A stretch of DNA of 64,000 nucleotides, taken from assembly GCA_963708425.1 (NCBI GenBank), contig OY970206.1, positions 1,426,001 to 1,490,000 of the forward strand, read 5' to 3'. Positions 43,783 through 53,900 of the stretch are shown here, in pieces; the first letter of the stretch is position 1; each line of letters starts with the position of its first letter. Both the position numbers and the translations under genes were made by a program. Under the pieces are notes generated by a model that saw only the letters and a program-made list of their open reading frames with translations, was not told the origin of the DNA and did not search any database. This stretch comes from JACMNW01 sp963708425 (GTDB taxonomy: Bacteria; Pseudomonadota; Alphaproteobacteria; Rhodobacterales; Rhodobacteraceae).

Positions 43783-43989
43783 TTAACGGCACTCGGGATG
43801 TTCAATGATATCATGTGCGTCGTCGCAACCCGACCCACCCTTGATGCGTGGCTTGCGGCGCTTGTCGATGGTGCTGTCCGACGCCTGCTCGATCGCGTAG
43901 ACACTGTCAGCCGCAACCCCAGCCTGCGCGGCGGCGCCCAGCGTAATTGCAAAAGCAACGGCGGTTGAGGTAAGGATCAGGGTTTTCAT
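43783..43989 (-). CDS. small secreted hypothetical protein
   Basis: 68 aa with AGGAG upstream of the ATG. The first 23 residues (MKTLILTSTAVAFAITLGAAAQA) form a signal peptide with A-x-A before GVAADS. The mature peptide of about 45 residues is basic in the middle (DKRRKPRIKGG) and has two Cys (GCDDAHD, PECR) that could form one disulfide. No family recognised. A large inverted repeat sits in its upstream region. Confidence 0.7.
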   Translation of the reverse strand: MKTLILTSTAVAFAITLGAAAQAGVAADSVYAIEQASDSTIDKRRKPRIKGGSGCDDAHDIIEHPECR

Positions 43990-44018
43990 CAGGATCTCCT
44001 TTGCTGCTCTGATGATTT

Positions 44019-44060
44019 GATCCTACCCCTGACCGGACGCAGTATCAGGGGCCAAGGATC
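44019..44060. promoter_or_regulatory. compound inverted repeat upstream of the small secreted-protein gene
   Basis: GATCCT ... AGGATC (44019-44024, 44055-44060) encloses CCCCTGA ... TCAGGGG (44026-44032, 44045-44051). It lies 30-71 bases upstream of the ATG at 43989 and could be an operator or a 5' UTR hairpin. Confidence 0.4.
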
Positions 44061-44223
44061 GCCAAATTTGGTGATTTGCCCCATATTGTGGCCTGAAATG
44101 GTTTCAACATGTTGTTAAAATGACATTAATTGCCTGTCCATAAGATGGCACTGGTGACCCAAAGTTTTGTCGATTAAATAGTCGCGGGTCGGCCTCACCT
44201 TGTGGATTATGATCCGTGACTAT

Positions 44224-44320
44224 GAACTGATGCGGTGGCATGCCTCCCTCATCTTGGTTGCACCGAAACCAGTTTGGCACATTCGATGCCGTCGGGTGTG
44301 GGCATCCACCGCATCAGTTC
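44224..44320. repeat. long inverted repeat, 15-bp perfect plus 5-bp inner arm
   Basis: GAACTGATGCGGTGG (44224-44238) and CCACCGCATCAGTTC (44306-44320) are exact complements. ATGCC / GGCAT extends the stem past a one-base bulge. The loop is about 56 bases. It could be a remnant of a small mobile element or a structured RNA. Confidence 0.55.
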
Positions 44321-44560
44321 AGTGGTGTTCGTCTGGCGCAGACGTGGCCGCAAACGGGCTCGTGGCAGCCGCACGCCGATGACCGTCCCGAAATCGACGA
44401 TTATCAAACCCAAGGACTCTCGCTATGAGCGAGGGGCTACTCGTGGCGCAGGTCAGATGGCTTCGGCGATAGAAGGATAAAACTCGACCTCATGCTGATT
44501 TGCGAGGCGGGGCCCTTGAGGATGGCACAGCAGGAAGAAGCAGGCCTGGCTGCGGCCGGA

Positions 44561-45346
44561 TCAGGCCCAACGCGGCGGCCGTTTGTTCAGAAATGCGTCG
44601 ATGCCGTGCCGGGCCTCCTCGCCCTCCCAGACATCGGCAAGACGGCGAATGCTGTCGTCGATCACCCCTGCGTCGATGCGCGGACCGAGGCTACGGGCCA
44701 GCGCCTTCGCTGCGGCCACCGCCCTCGGCGCCACCGCAAGACAGGGAGCAACCTCGGTCTCGATTGCCGGAGCAAGATCGGGCAGGGTGACCACCCGCGC
44801 CACCAGCCCCAAGTCCCGCGCCTCGGCGGCGTCGAAGGTTCGCGCCGACATGAACACGCGCCGCGCCGCACCTTCGCCCATGCGCGCCACCACATAGGGG
44901 CCTATGGTGGCCGGAATCAGGCCGAGCCTCGTTTCCGTTAGGCCGAATTTCGTGTCGCTGGCCGCCACCACCACATCGCAGACGCAAGCCAGCCCGACCC
45001 CACCGCCTAAAGCGCTGCCATGGATCCGGCCGATCAATGGCACAGGCATTTCGTTCAGCGCTTTCAGCATCACCGCCAGTTTCGTCGCCTCCCGGATCCG
45101 GGTTTCGCGGTTCGCGTCGATCTGCGCTTTCATCCATTCCAGATCGGCACCAGCGCAGAATACATCGCCAGCCCCCGCCAAAACCACCGCGCGGGGTGCG
45201 TCCGCTGCGGCCATCGTCAGCGCAAACGCGGTCAGTTCGGCAATCATCTCGGCCGACAGGGCGTTGCGCCGTTCTGGGCGGTTCAGCGTTAGATAAGCTA
45301 CGCCCCGTCGATCGACATGCAGGGAAAACGTCGCATAATTGGTCAT
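44561..45346 (-). CDS. liuC: methylglutaconyl-CoA hydratase (enoyl-CoA hydratase family)
   Basis: 261 aa from the ATG at 45346, which overlaps the liuE stop (ATGA). Crotonase fold: the oxyanion-hole segments are AGAGDVFCAGADLEWM and GSALGGGVGLACVCDVV, with FGLTETRLGLIPATIGPYV following. In this operon it would hydrate 3-methylglutaconyl-CoA to HMG-CoA. The fold alone would fit many crotonases; the pathway role follows from position. Last gene of the liu operon. Confidence 0.9.
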   Translation of the reverse strand: MTNYATFSLHVDRRGVAYLTLNRPERRNALSAEMIAELTAFALTMAAADAPRAVVLAGAGDVFCAGADLEWMKAQIDANRETRIREATKLAVMLKALNEMPVPLIGRIHGSALGGGVGLACVCDVVVAASDTKFGLTETRLGLIPATIGPYVVARMGEGAARRVFMSARTFDAAEARDLGLVARVVTLPDLAPAIETEVAPCLAVAPRAVAAAKALARSLGPRIDAGVIDDSIRRLADVWEGEEARHGIDAFLNKRPPRWA

Positions 45347-46200
45347 TCCGGCCTCCGTAGCGCGCGGGCGAAATCGGCGGCCTTCGCCAACTTTGCGGCA
45401 TCTATGCCTGTCGCCAAGTCCTTTTCCTGCATCAGGGCAACCACCGCTTCTGTTGGCACGTTGCCGGCTGCTCCCGGCGCGTAGGGGCATCCGCCCAACC
45501 CCGCCACTGCCGCGTCAAAGGCCCGCAGGCCATAGCTCAAAGCCGTCTCGATATTCTCCAGCGCCCGCCCGCGCGTATCGTGAAAGTGGCCCGCAAGCTG
45601 CCGTGCCGGAACGGCATCAAGCACCGCCTCTAACATCCTCGCCACTGTGTCCGGTGTGCCGTGCCCAATAGTATCGCCCAGCGAAATCTCGTAGCACCCA
45701 AGCCGAAATAGCGACTCTGCCACCCACGCAACTGTGCCGGGTGGTGTCGGTCCATCAAACGGGCAATCGGTCGCGCAGGAAACATAGCCGCGCACCTTGA
45801 TGTTCTGGCGCTTTGCTGCCGCCATGACGGGGGCGAAGCGTTCGAAGCTCTCTAAAATCGAGCAATTGATATTGGCACGGCTGAAGCCTTCGGAAGCTGA
45901 CGCAAAGACTGCCACCTCGTCCGCACCCGCGGCCAACGCCGCCTCGAAGCCCTGCAGGTTCGGGGTCAGTGCCGCATAGGACGTCCCCGGGTGGCGGTCT
46001 ATTCCCGCCAAAACCTGCGCTGCATCGGCCAATTGTGGCACCCATTTCGGGCTGACAAAGCTGGTAACTTCTATCCGGGCAAAGCCACAGTCCGATAGCA
46101 GGTCGACCAGGCGGATCTTATCAGCCGTGGCAATCACTTGCTTTTCATTCTGCAGCCCGTCGCGTGGGCCCATTTCAACAATCGTCACCCTGTCAGTCAT
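45343..46200 (-). CDS. liuE: hydroxymethylglutaryl-CoA lyase
   Basis: 285 aa from the ATG at 46200, overlapping liuD by 8 bases. HMGL-like TIM barrel: VEMGPRDGLQNE at the start, SLGDTIGHGTP, GHFHDTRGRALEN with metal-binding His residues, and the catalytic-Cys loop GLGGCPYAPGAAGNVPTE. It cleaves HMG-CoA to acetoacetate and acetyl-CoA, the last step of leucine degradation. Length and motifs are normal. Confidence 0.95.
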   Translation of the reverse strand: MTDRVTIVEMGPRDGLQNEKQVIATADKIRLVDLLSDCGFARIEVTSFVSPKWVPQLADAAQVLAGIDRHPGTSYAALTPNLQGFEAALAAGADEVAVFASASEGFSRANINCSILESFERFAPVMAAAKRQNIKVRGYVSCATDCPFDGPTPPGTVAWVAESLFRLGCYEISLGDTIGHGTPDTVARMLEAVLDAVPARQLAGHFHDTRGRALENIETALSYGLRAFDAAVAGLGGCPYAPGAAGNVPTEAVVALMQEKDLATGIDAAKLAKAADFARALRRPE

Positions 46201-48196
46201 CGGCGGGGTCCAGTGCCAGCAACTTTGCTCCGTCCACCACTTGATCACCCGGTTGCACCAAAACCTCGGCCACAATGCCATCGCGCGGGGCTGTCAAGCT
46301 ATGCTCCATCTTCATCGCCTCCAGCACCAACAGCATGTCACCCCTTGCCACTTTTTGTCCTGGCACCGCACCGACCAATTTCACCAGCCCCGGCATTGGC
46401 GCAAAGATGTTGTCGCCGCCAACCTCTGCTTCCGCGTTGTCCTCCAAAGCGTCGGGCAAGGTAAAGCGATGGCACCGACCCTGATCAAAGATCGTCAGGT
46501 TCGCCCCAATGTGCACCAGATCAACCACCATCCGGTGATCGCCACTTTGCAGACCATAGCGCGTGCCACCGCGATGGTTGATCTTGACCTGAACCGTTTC
46601 GCCCGCGATCTGTGCCTGCCACCCACCACGTTCCAGCGCGGTTACCTGCACTTGTATCGATTGCCCCGCTCGTCCCAGCGTCACGAACTGCCGTGCCTCC
46701 GACCAGTGCCGCCAGCACACCAACACCGACCAGGGGTCTGCAGCGTCGCGCGGGTTAAGCAACCCCAACCCAGCAATGGCAGCAAGTGCGATGACAGCCG
46801 AACTGGGGACGGGCAGCACAGTCAATCGCGCCAAATCACGGCCGATCAATCCAGTATCAACCTTGCCCTTCGCGAAATCCTCGTGCTGCGACAAGGTCGA
46901 CAGAAACTCCAGGTTGGTGACAGTTCCAGCAGTATGGCAACCCGCCAAAGCCAGCGTCAGTTGGTTCAGCGCGGCCGCACGGTTGGGGCCGTGCACGATC
47001 AGCTTGGCAATCATCGGGTCATACCACGGGCCGATCACATCACCTTGTCGCACGCCGCTATCGATGCGCACCGGACCTCGTTGAAAGGCACTGCTTGCGG
47101 GAAAGGTCAGATGATCCAACCGCCCGATTGCTGGCAGAAACCCTTTCGGTACATCTTCGGCGTAGATTCGCGCCTCGAAGGCATGGCCGTTGATCCGCAG
47201 GTCGTCTTGCTTGAATGGAAGTGGTTCACGCGCCGCCACAAGCAGCTGCAGTTCAACAAAATCGAGCCCGGTAATCGCCTCGGAAACCGGGTGTTCTACT
47301 TGCAGCCGGGTGTTCATCTCCATAAACCAAAAACCGTCTTCACGCAGGCCATTGGTGCCGTCGGCAATAAACTCCACCGTGCCCGCACCGCAATAGCCGA
47401 TGGCAAGTGCCGCCTCGACCGCAGCTTGCCCCATCGCCGCGCGCACTGCGTCAGTCATGCCGGGGGCTGGAGCTTCTTCGATCACCTTTTGATGACGCCG
47501 TTGCAACGAACAATCCCGCTCGAACAGATGCACCACGTTGCCATACGCATCGCCAAACACCTGAATTTCAATGTGACGTGGGTTGCTGACATAGCGTTCG
47601 ATCAGCACGGCCGCATCGCCAAAACTAGCCAGCCCCTCACGTTGCGCACCGTCCAGGGCCGCCTGAAAATCCGGTGCCCGCTCGACCAGCCGCATTCCCT
47701 TGCCACCACCGCCCGCGCGCGCCTTGATCAGTACCGGATAGCCGATTATTTTCGCCTCGCGCGCCAGGTGCAATGTGTCCTGATCCGCCCCATGATAGCC
47801 CGGCACAACGGGCACGCCTGCCTTTACCATCAAAGCTTTGGCAGCGTCCTTCAGCCCCATCGCCCGAATAGCCTGCGCAGTCGGGCCAATGAACGTAAGC
47901 CCTGCCGCCTCCACCGCTTCAACAAACTCGGGGTTCTCCGACAGAAACCCGTAGCCGGGATGAATTGCCTGAGCTTCGGTCGCCAGCGCCGCCGCGATGA
48001 TCCTGTCTTGGCGCAGATAGCTGTCCGCAACTGGGGGGGTGCCAATGTACACCGCTTCATCCGCCATTTCCACATGCTTGGCGGCTGCGTCGTCGTCCGA
48101 ATAAACCGCCACCGTGCGAATACCTAATTTCCGCGCCGTCACGATAACGCGACACGCAATTTCCCCACGATTGGCGATCAGGATTTTCTGAAACAA
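46193..48196 (-). CDS. liuD: 3-methylcrotonyl-CoA carboxylase, biotin-containing alpha subunit
   Basis: 667 aa if it starts at the TTG at 48196 (FQKILIANRGEIACRV follows; GAGGG upstream), 7 bases after the liuB stop. A longer ATG frame begins inside liuB. Biotin carboxylase domain: ARAGGGGKGMRLV is the ATP-grasp loop, EMNTRLQVEHPVSE the active-site signature. C-terminal biotinyl domain: EAMKMEHSLTAP, with Lys biotinylated. With LiuB it carboxylates 3-methylcrotonyl-CoA to 3-methylglutaconyl-CoA. The pairing with liuB separates it from acetyl- and propionyl-CoA carboxylases. Confidence 0.95.
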   Translation of the reverse strand: MFQKILIANRGEIACRVIVTARKLGIRTVAVYSDDDAAAKHVEMADEAVYIGTPPVADSYLRQDRIIAAALATEAQAIHPGYGFLSENPEFVEAVEAAGLTFIGPTAQAIRAMGLKDAAKALMVKAGVPVVPGYHGADQDTLHLAREAKIIGYPVLIKARAGGGGKGMRLVERAPDFQAALDGAQREGLASFGDAAVLIERYVSNPRHIEIQVFGDAYGNVVHLFERDCSLQRRHQKVIEEAPAPGMTDAVRAAMGQAAVEAALAIGYCGAGTVEFIADGTNGLREDGFWFMEMNTRLQVEHPVSEAITGLDFVELQLLVAAREPLPFKQDDLRINGHAFEARIYAEDVPKGFLPAIGRLDHLTFPASSAFQRGPVRIDSGVRQGDVIGPWYDPMIAKLIVHGPNRAAALNQLTLALAGCHTAGTVTNLEFLSTLSQHEDFAKGKVDTGLIGRDLARLTVLPVPSSAVIALAAIAGLGLLNPRDAADPWSVLVCWRHWSEARQFVTLGRAGQSIQVQVTALERGGWQAQIAGETVQVKINHRGGTRYGLQSGDHRMVVDLVHIGANLTIFDQGRCHRFTLPDALEDNAEAEVGGDNIFAPMPGLVKLVGAVPGQKVARGDMLLVLEAMKMEHSLTAPRDGIVAEVLVQPGDQVVDGAKLLALDPADD

Positions 48197-48203
48197 AGCG
48201 CCC

Positions 48204-49811
48204 TCACATCCTGAACAGGCCAAAGCGGGTGTCTTCAATTGGTGCATTCAAGCTGGCTGACAAAGACAGCGCCAGCACCGCGCGGGTCTTGCGCGGGTCG
48301 ATTATGCCGTCGTCCCACAGTCGCGCTGAGGCATAAAGCGGCTGCGATTGCTCTGCAAACATCGCGACCATCGGGCGCTTGAAATCAGCCTCTTCCTCGG
48401 ACGACCACGCACCGCCACCGCGTTCAATCGCCTCGCGTTTGACCGTGGCCAGAACGCCCGCTGCCTGCTCGCCCCCCATCACCGAAATGCGGCTGTTGGG
48501 CCAGGTCCACAAAAAGCGCGGCGAATAGGCACGCCCGCACATCCCATAATTGCCCGCACCAAACGACCCGCCGACCAGCATCGTGATCTTTGGCACTTGT
48601 GTTGTCGCCACGGCAGTCACCAGCTTGGCACCATCTTTGGCAATACCGCCCGCCTCATACTTTTGCCCAACCATGAACCCAGTAATGTTTTGCAAGAACA
48701 CCAGCGGGATTTTGCGCTGGCTGCACAGCTCCACGAAGTTCGCGCCTTTCTGGGCGCTTTCTGAAAACAGCACACCATTGTTGGCAATGATCCCGACCGG
48801 CATCCCCATCACATGCGCGAAACCACAGACAAGCGTCACACCAAACCGCGCTTTGAATTCATCAAAACGCGACCCGTCTACCACCCGCGCTATCACCTCA
48901 CGGATGTCATAAGGCGTGCGCAGATCACCCGGCACCACGCCCAAGATTTCGTCGGGATCATACAGCGGTTCTTCCACTGGCTGCATGTGCAATGGGTTCA
49001 CCTTGTTGCGGTTCAGGTTCGCAACAGCCTGGCGGGCCAATGCCAGCGCATGGGCATCGTCCCGCGCCAGATAGTCGGCAACCCCCGACAGCCGCGTATG
49101 CACATCGCCACCGCCCAAATCCTCGGCGCTAACCACCTCGCCGGTCGCGGCTTTCACCAACGGCGGCCCGGCAAGAAAGATGGTGCCTTGGTCTTTCACA
49201 ATGATCGTCACATCCGACATAGCCGGAACATAGGCACCACCCGCAGTGCACGATCCCATCACCACCGCAATCTGGGGGATGTTCAGCGCCGACATATTCG
49301 CTTGATTATAGAATATCCGGCCAAAATGATCGCGGTCGGGAAACACTTCGTCTTGATTGGGCAGGTTCGCCCCGCCGCTATCCACAAGATACACGCAAGG
49401 CAGGCGGTTCTGCATCGCGATCTCCTGCGCGCGCAGATGCTTTTTCACCGTCATCGGGTAGTAGGTGCCGCCCTTTACCGTGGCATCGTTACAAACCACC
49501 ATCACCTCCTGCCCGGACACTTTGCCGACACCTGTGATCAACCCAGCCGAACGGCACTCGCCGCCATAAAGCCCGTTCGCAGCAAATAACCCAACCTCCA
49601 AAAACGGCGAGCCGGGGTCCAGAAGCAGCATAACCCGGTCTCGTGGCAGCAGCTTTCCGCGCGATGTATGCCGGTCGTGTGCTTTGCTGCCACCCCCCGC
49701 CATCGAGGTCTCCGCCGCAGCCAATACCGGCTCCATCGCCGCCTTGTGCGCCGCCAGATTGGCGGCAAAGCTGGCCGAGCGCGGCGACAGATCGGATTTC
49801 AGAACACCCAT
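48204..49811 (-). CDS. liuB: 3-methylcrotonyl-CoA carboxylase, carboxyltransferase beta subunit
   Basis: 535 aa. Carboxyltransferase domain: RDRVMLLLDPGSPFLEVGLFAA, CNDATVKGGTYYPMTVKKHLRAQEIA, MGSCTAGGAYVPAMSDVTIIV and VGGSFGAGNYGMCGRAY are typical of the MCC beta subunit. It transfers the carboxyl group from biotin on LiuD to 3-methylcrotonyl-CoA. It begins 1 base after the liuA stop. Confidence 0.96.
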   Translation of the reverse strand: MGVLKSDLSPRSASFAANLAAHKAAMEPVLAAAETSMAGGGSKAHDRHTSRGKLLPRDRVMLLLDPGSPFLEVGLFAANGLYGGECRSAGLITGVGKVSGQEVMVVCNDATVKGGTYYPMTVKKHLRAQEIAMQNRLPCVYLVDSGGANLPNQDEVFPDRDHFGRIFYNQANMSALNIPQIAVVMGSCTAGGAYVPAMSDVTIIVKDQGTIFLAGPPLVKAATGEVVSAEDLGGGDVHTRLSGVADYLARDDAHALALARQAVANLNRNKVNPLHMQPVEEPLYDPDEILGVVPGDLRTPYDIREVIARVVDGSRFDEFKARFGVTLVCGFAHVMGMPVGIIANNGVLFSESAQKGANFVELCSQRKIPLVFLQNITGFMVGQKYEAGGIAKDGAKLVTAVATTQVPKITMLVGGSFGAGNYGMCGRAYSPRFLWTWPNSRISVMGGEQAAGVLATVKREAIERGGGAWSSEEEADFKRPMVAMFAEQSQPLYASARLWDDGIIDPRKTRAVLALSLSASLNAPIEDTRFGLFRM

Positions 49812-49812
49812 T

Positions 49813-50976
49813 CTACGTCACCGCCCCCATCATTTCGCGACCGATCAGCATTCGGCGAATTTCGCTGGTGCCAGCGCCGATCTCCATCAGTTTGGCGTCG
49901 CGGAACATGCGGGAAACCGGGGTGTCGTTCATGAACCCCGCACCCCCCATCGCCTGCACTGCCTGATGGGCCACCACCATCGCCTCTTCGCTGGCGTAAA
50001 GCACACAAGCGGCGGCATCGGCGCGCGTGACCGAGCCCCGGTCACACGCGGCAGCTACGGCATAGATATAGGCGCGTGCGGTGTTCAGCTTGGTGTAGAT
50101 GTCGGCGATCTTGCCCTGCATCAGCTGGAAATCTCCGATGCGTTGGCCAAACTGCTTGCGACTGGCAAGGTGGGGCATGATCTCATCCAGACAAGCCGCC
50201 ATGATGCCGGTGCCGATGCCCGACAGCACCACCCGTTCATAATCCAGCCCCGACATCAGCACGCGGGTGCCACGGCCTTCGTCGCCTAACACATTTTCGA
50301 ACGGCACTTCCACATCGTCAAAGATCAGCTCTGCTGTGTTCGATCCGCGCATTCCCAGCTTGTCAAAATGCAGGCTGGTGGAATATCCCGTCATGGACTT
50401 TTCCACTAGGAACGCCGTGATCCCCTTTGACCCCGCCGCAGGATCAGTCTTGGCATACACCACCAGCACATCGGCATCCGGGCCATTGGTGATCCAGTAT
50501 TTCGTGCCATTCAGCAGGTAGTGGCCGTTGCGCTTTTCCGCGCGTAGCTTCATCGAAACCACGTCCGAGCCCGCCCCCGCCTCGCTCATCGCGAGGGCAC
50601 CAACAGAATGACCGGACACCAGCGTGGGCAGGTAGGCGGCTTTCTGATCCGCCGTGCCATTCAGCTTAATCTGATTGACGCACAGGTTGGAATGCGCGCC
50701 GTAAGACAGGCTTATGCTGGCCGAGGCACGGGCAATTTCTTCCACCGCGACCACGTGCGCCAGATACCCCATATCCGCGCCACCATACTCCTCGGGCACC
50801 GTAATGCCCAACAGACCCAGATCGCCCATCTCGCGCCAAAGCGCATGTGGAAAGGTATTGCTGCGGTCCACCTCGGCGGCCATCGGCTTGACCTTGGTCT
50901 GCGCCCAGGAATGCACCATATCGCGCAGCGCGTCGATTTCCGCGCCTAACGGGAACTTCATCACTGCATGGAACAT
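49813..50976 (-). CDS. liuA: isovaleryl-CoA dehydrogenase
   Basis: 387 aa from the ATG at 50976 (GGAG 8 bases upstream). Acyl-CoA dehydrogenase fold: LGLLGITVPEEYGGADMGYLA, ALAMSEAGAGSDVVSMKLRA, KYWITNGPDADVLVVYAKTD and the C-terminal GGAGFMNDTPVSRMFRDAKLMEIGAGTSEI. Family similarity alone does not separate short-chain dehydrogenases, but its place directly ahead of both MCC subunits makes isovaleryl-CoA the likely substrate. It produces 3-methylcrotonyl-CoA and passes electrons to ETF. Confidence 0.94.
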   Translation of the reverse strand: MFHAVMKFPLGAEIDALRDMVHSWAQTKVKPMAAEVDRSNTFPHALWREMGDLGLLGITVPEEYGGADMGYLAHVVAVEEIARASASISLSYGAHSNLCVNQIKLNGTADQKAAYLPTLVSGHSVGALAMSEAGAGSDVVSMKLRAEKRNGHYLLNGTKYWITNGPDADVLVVYAKTDPAAGSKGITAFLVEKSMTGYSTSLHFDKLGMRGSNTAELIFDDVEVPFENVLGDEGRGTRVLMSGLDYERVVLSGIGTGIMAACLDEIMPHLASRKQFGQRIGDFQLMQGKIADIYTKLNTARAYIYAVAAACDRGSVTRADAAACVLYASEEAMVVAHQAVQAMGGAGFMNDTPVSRMFRDAKLMEIGAGTSEIRRMLIGREMMGAVT

Positions 50977-50992
50977 GTGCGCTTCTCCACTT

Positions 50993-53900
50993 TCATGCCG
51001 CAGCCCTGACGGCATCACTGTGCCGCAAACCCGCCCACAAGTATTTCCGCTTTTGCGCAGCCTCGGCCATCGCTTCGGCCTTGACCGGGCCGAAGCCCCG
51101 AATGTCGTCGGGCAAAGACAACAGCGCCAAAACCTGTGCTGCATTGCCATCCGTCAGCCCCGCCAGCACCAAACCCATGTCCGCTTCGTACTCGGCAATC
51201 AGCGCCCGTTCTGCCCGCCTCTCAGCGCTATGGCCAAACGGGTCAAAAGCAGTACCCCGCAAAGCCTTCATCTTGGTCAGCAGCCGGAAAACCGGCATCA
51301 TCAGCCGGCCAAATTCGCGCTTTCTTGGCCGCCCGTTCGGCGCGCGTCCGGGCAAAAACGGTGGTGCCAGATTGAACGCCAACCGGTAGCTCCCAGAAAA
51401 CTGCGCTGCGAGCGCCTTGGCAAACGCCGGGGCCGCATACAACCGCGCCACCTCGTATTCATCCTTATAGGCCAGTACCTTGGCATAATTCACCGCCACC
51501 GCCCGAACGATCTTTTCCGCCAGCAAAGCATCACCCAAACGCGCCACAGTTCTAACAACCCGATCCACCGCAACCTGATACCGCAAAGCAAGCCGCGCAT
51601 CCTGATACGCGGCCAGATGCGCCGATCTATGCGCAATCACCTCCGCTACACTCATCGCCTCTTGGGTCAGAGTCACAGCAGGCACGGCAATCGCCGCCCG
51701 CAATGCCGCCGGATCATGCGCCAAAATCCGCCCCCAATCGAAAGCATCGCAATTTTCCTGCACGGCGATCCCGTTCATCGCGATGGCCCGCGCAATGGCA
51801 TCCGCCCCGATCGGCACCAGCCCGATCTGCCACGCATAGCCCAGCATCATCATATTCGCGCCAATCTCATCACCCACCACGGCAACTGCAATTTCGCTGA
51901 AGTTGTGAAAGTGGTGTTTGCTGCGCACCGAAGCTGCCACAACACCCTCAACCGCCGCCTCTTGAAAATCGAAATTCCGCAGCCGCACGAAATCAGACAC
52001 TGGCGTGACCTTGGCGTTCAAAACCGCCTCGGTCTGCGCCGGGTCGCATATCGCAATCGCCTCTTTCGACGCCGCCACCACCGAATCCACCGCCAAAATC
52101 AGGTCAGCCCCGCCATTGGCAATGCGCGGCGCGGTTGCTGGCCGATCTGCACTGGCGATGCGGATATGGCTAAGAACCGCACCGCCCTTTTGTGCCAGCC
52201 CGGCCATGTCCATGATCAAAGGCGCTTTGCGGTCCAGATGGGCTGCCATTCCCAACAGTGCGCCGATGGTCAAAACGCCAGTACCACCCACCCCGGCCAC
52301 CGCAATATTCCAAGGCCGATCCAAGCTAAGGCCTGCGGGTTGCGGCAATGCCGAAACATCTGGTCGCTTCGCCACCCGCCGCGCCAATTTCGCACCGCGC
52401 AGCGTCACGAAAGATGGGCAAAAGCCCTTCAGGCAACTGAAGTCCTTGTTGCAGGCAGATTGGTTGATCGCCCGCTTGCGCCCCATCTCGGTTTCCAGCG
52501 GCTCCACCGCGATGCAGTTCGATTGCTGGGAACAATCGCCACACCCCTCGCAAACTGCCGGATTGATGAAGACCCGCATATCGGGATCGACCGCCAGCTT
52601 CGCCTTACGGCGACGGCGCAGCTCTGCCGCACAGGTTTGCACATATACGATGGCCGTGGTGCCAGACGCCTCGCGCAGTGTCAGCATCACCGCATCAATG
52701 TGGTCACGGTGGCGCACGGTTGTACCGGGTGCCAGATCGGAGGTGGGGTAAAGTTCGGGATGGTCCGACAACAGGTAAATCGGGCCCACGCCCTCATGAT
52801 ACAACTGATGGGTCAATTGCGCCGGCGTCAACTCTCCATCAATCGGCTGACCGCCAGTCATCGCGACGGCGTCGTTGTACAGCAGCTTGTAAGTGATGTT
52901 CGCCCCCGCCGCGACAGATTGGCGAATGGCCAGAATCCCGGCATGAAAATAGGTGCCGTCACCCATGTTGACGAAACGGTGCTTTTCGGTGGTGTAGCGG
53001 CTGATTGCCGCCCAAGGCACACCCTCGCCGCCCATATGGGTGAACGTCTCGGTCGATCGATCCATCCACTGCGCCATGTAATGACAGCCGATCCCTGCCA
53101 TCGCCTTTGATCCCTCTGGCACTCTGGTCGAGGTGTTGTGAGGGCACCCTGCGCAGAAGTGTGGCAATCGGTTTACCGGGGCCAGATGTGTTGCCGCCTC
53201 CCGCTCCAGTCGTTCCAGACGATCAAGTTTTGCACTGATCCCCGCGCGCAGACCCTCAGGCAAGTTCAAATGAAGCACGCGGTCAGCAATGGCGCGGGCA
53301 ACAACCGTAACCGACAGGCCCGCCGCGTGCGGCAGGAACGGATTGTCCTTTTCATCGAACTTGCCAACGATGCGAGGGCGTACATCGGCCCGCCAGTTGA
53401 ACAACTGCTGCTTGATCTGGTTCTCGATGATCTCGCGGCGCTCCTCCACCACCAGCACTTCTGCCAGCCCTTCAGAAAAGCTACGGATACCATGTGGTTC
53501 CAGCGGCCACGGCATCCGCACCTTGAACAGGCGCAGGCCAATCGCCTTGGCCTCATCATGGCCAATGCCCAATTCCTGCAACGCCTGGCGCACATCTTCA
53601 TAAGCCTTGCCCGAAGCTACGATGCCAAAGCGGGCACCCGGCGTATCCAGCGTGGTTTCGTTCACCCGGTTTGCGCGAGCAAAGGCGATGGCGGCATACC
53701 CTTTATACTCTTGCAACCGCTCGTCCTGCACCAACGGCGGATCGGGCCAGCGCAGGTTAAGCCCACTTGACGGCATGTCGAAATCATCCGGCAGCACAAA
53801 CCGCCGCGCTTCTTGGGCAAGGTCAACCACCGTTGTGGTTTCGACGGTTTCCGAGATTACCTTGAAGCCAACCCAACAGCCGGAATAGCGGCTCATCGCA

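Larger units (their letters stand above)
43990..44560. other. 571-base region downstream of the liu operon
   Basis: It holds an inverted repeat (44019-44060) near the small secreted-protein gene and a hairpin with a 15-bp perfect outer stem (44224-44320). Plus-strand frames of 60-149 codons at 44200-44941 have no recognisable family and partly lie antisense to liuC, so I do not call them genes. The base composition is mixed and the region may be decayed mobile DNA. Confidence 0.45.

Noticed and set aside
44200..44941. Small plus-strand frames after the liu operon
   Set aside because: No recognisable family, no ribosome site, and they partly lie antisense to liuC; the region is better described by its inverted repeats.
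46127..48127. 666-codon plus-strand frame antisense to liuD
   Set aside because: No motif or ribosome site; liuD on the other strand has complete biotin carboxylase and biotinyl domains.
50714..53110. 798-codon plus-strand open frame antisense to the ferredoxin oxidoreductase
   Set aside because: The protein is rich in Arg, His, Pro and Gln with no family motifs; it is the antisense shadow of a GC-rich gene with intact domains.
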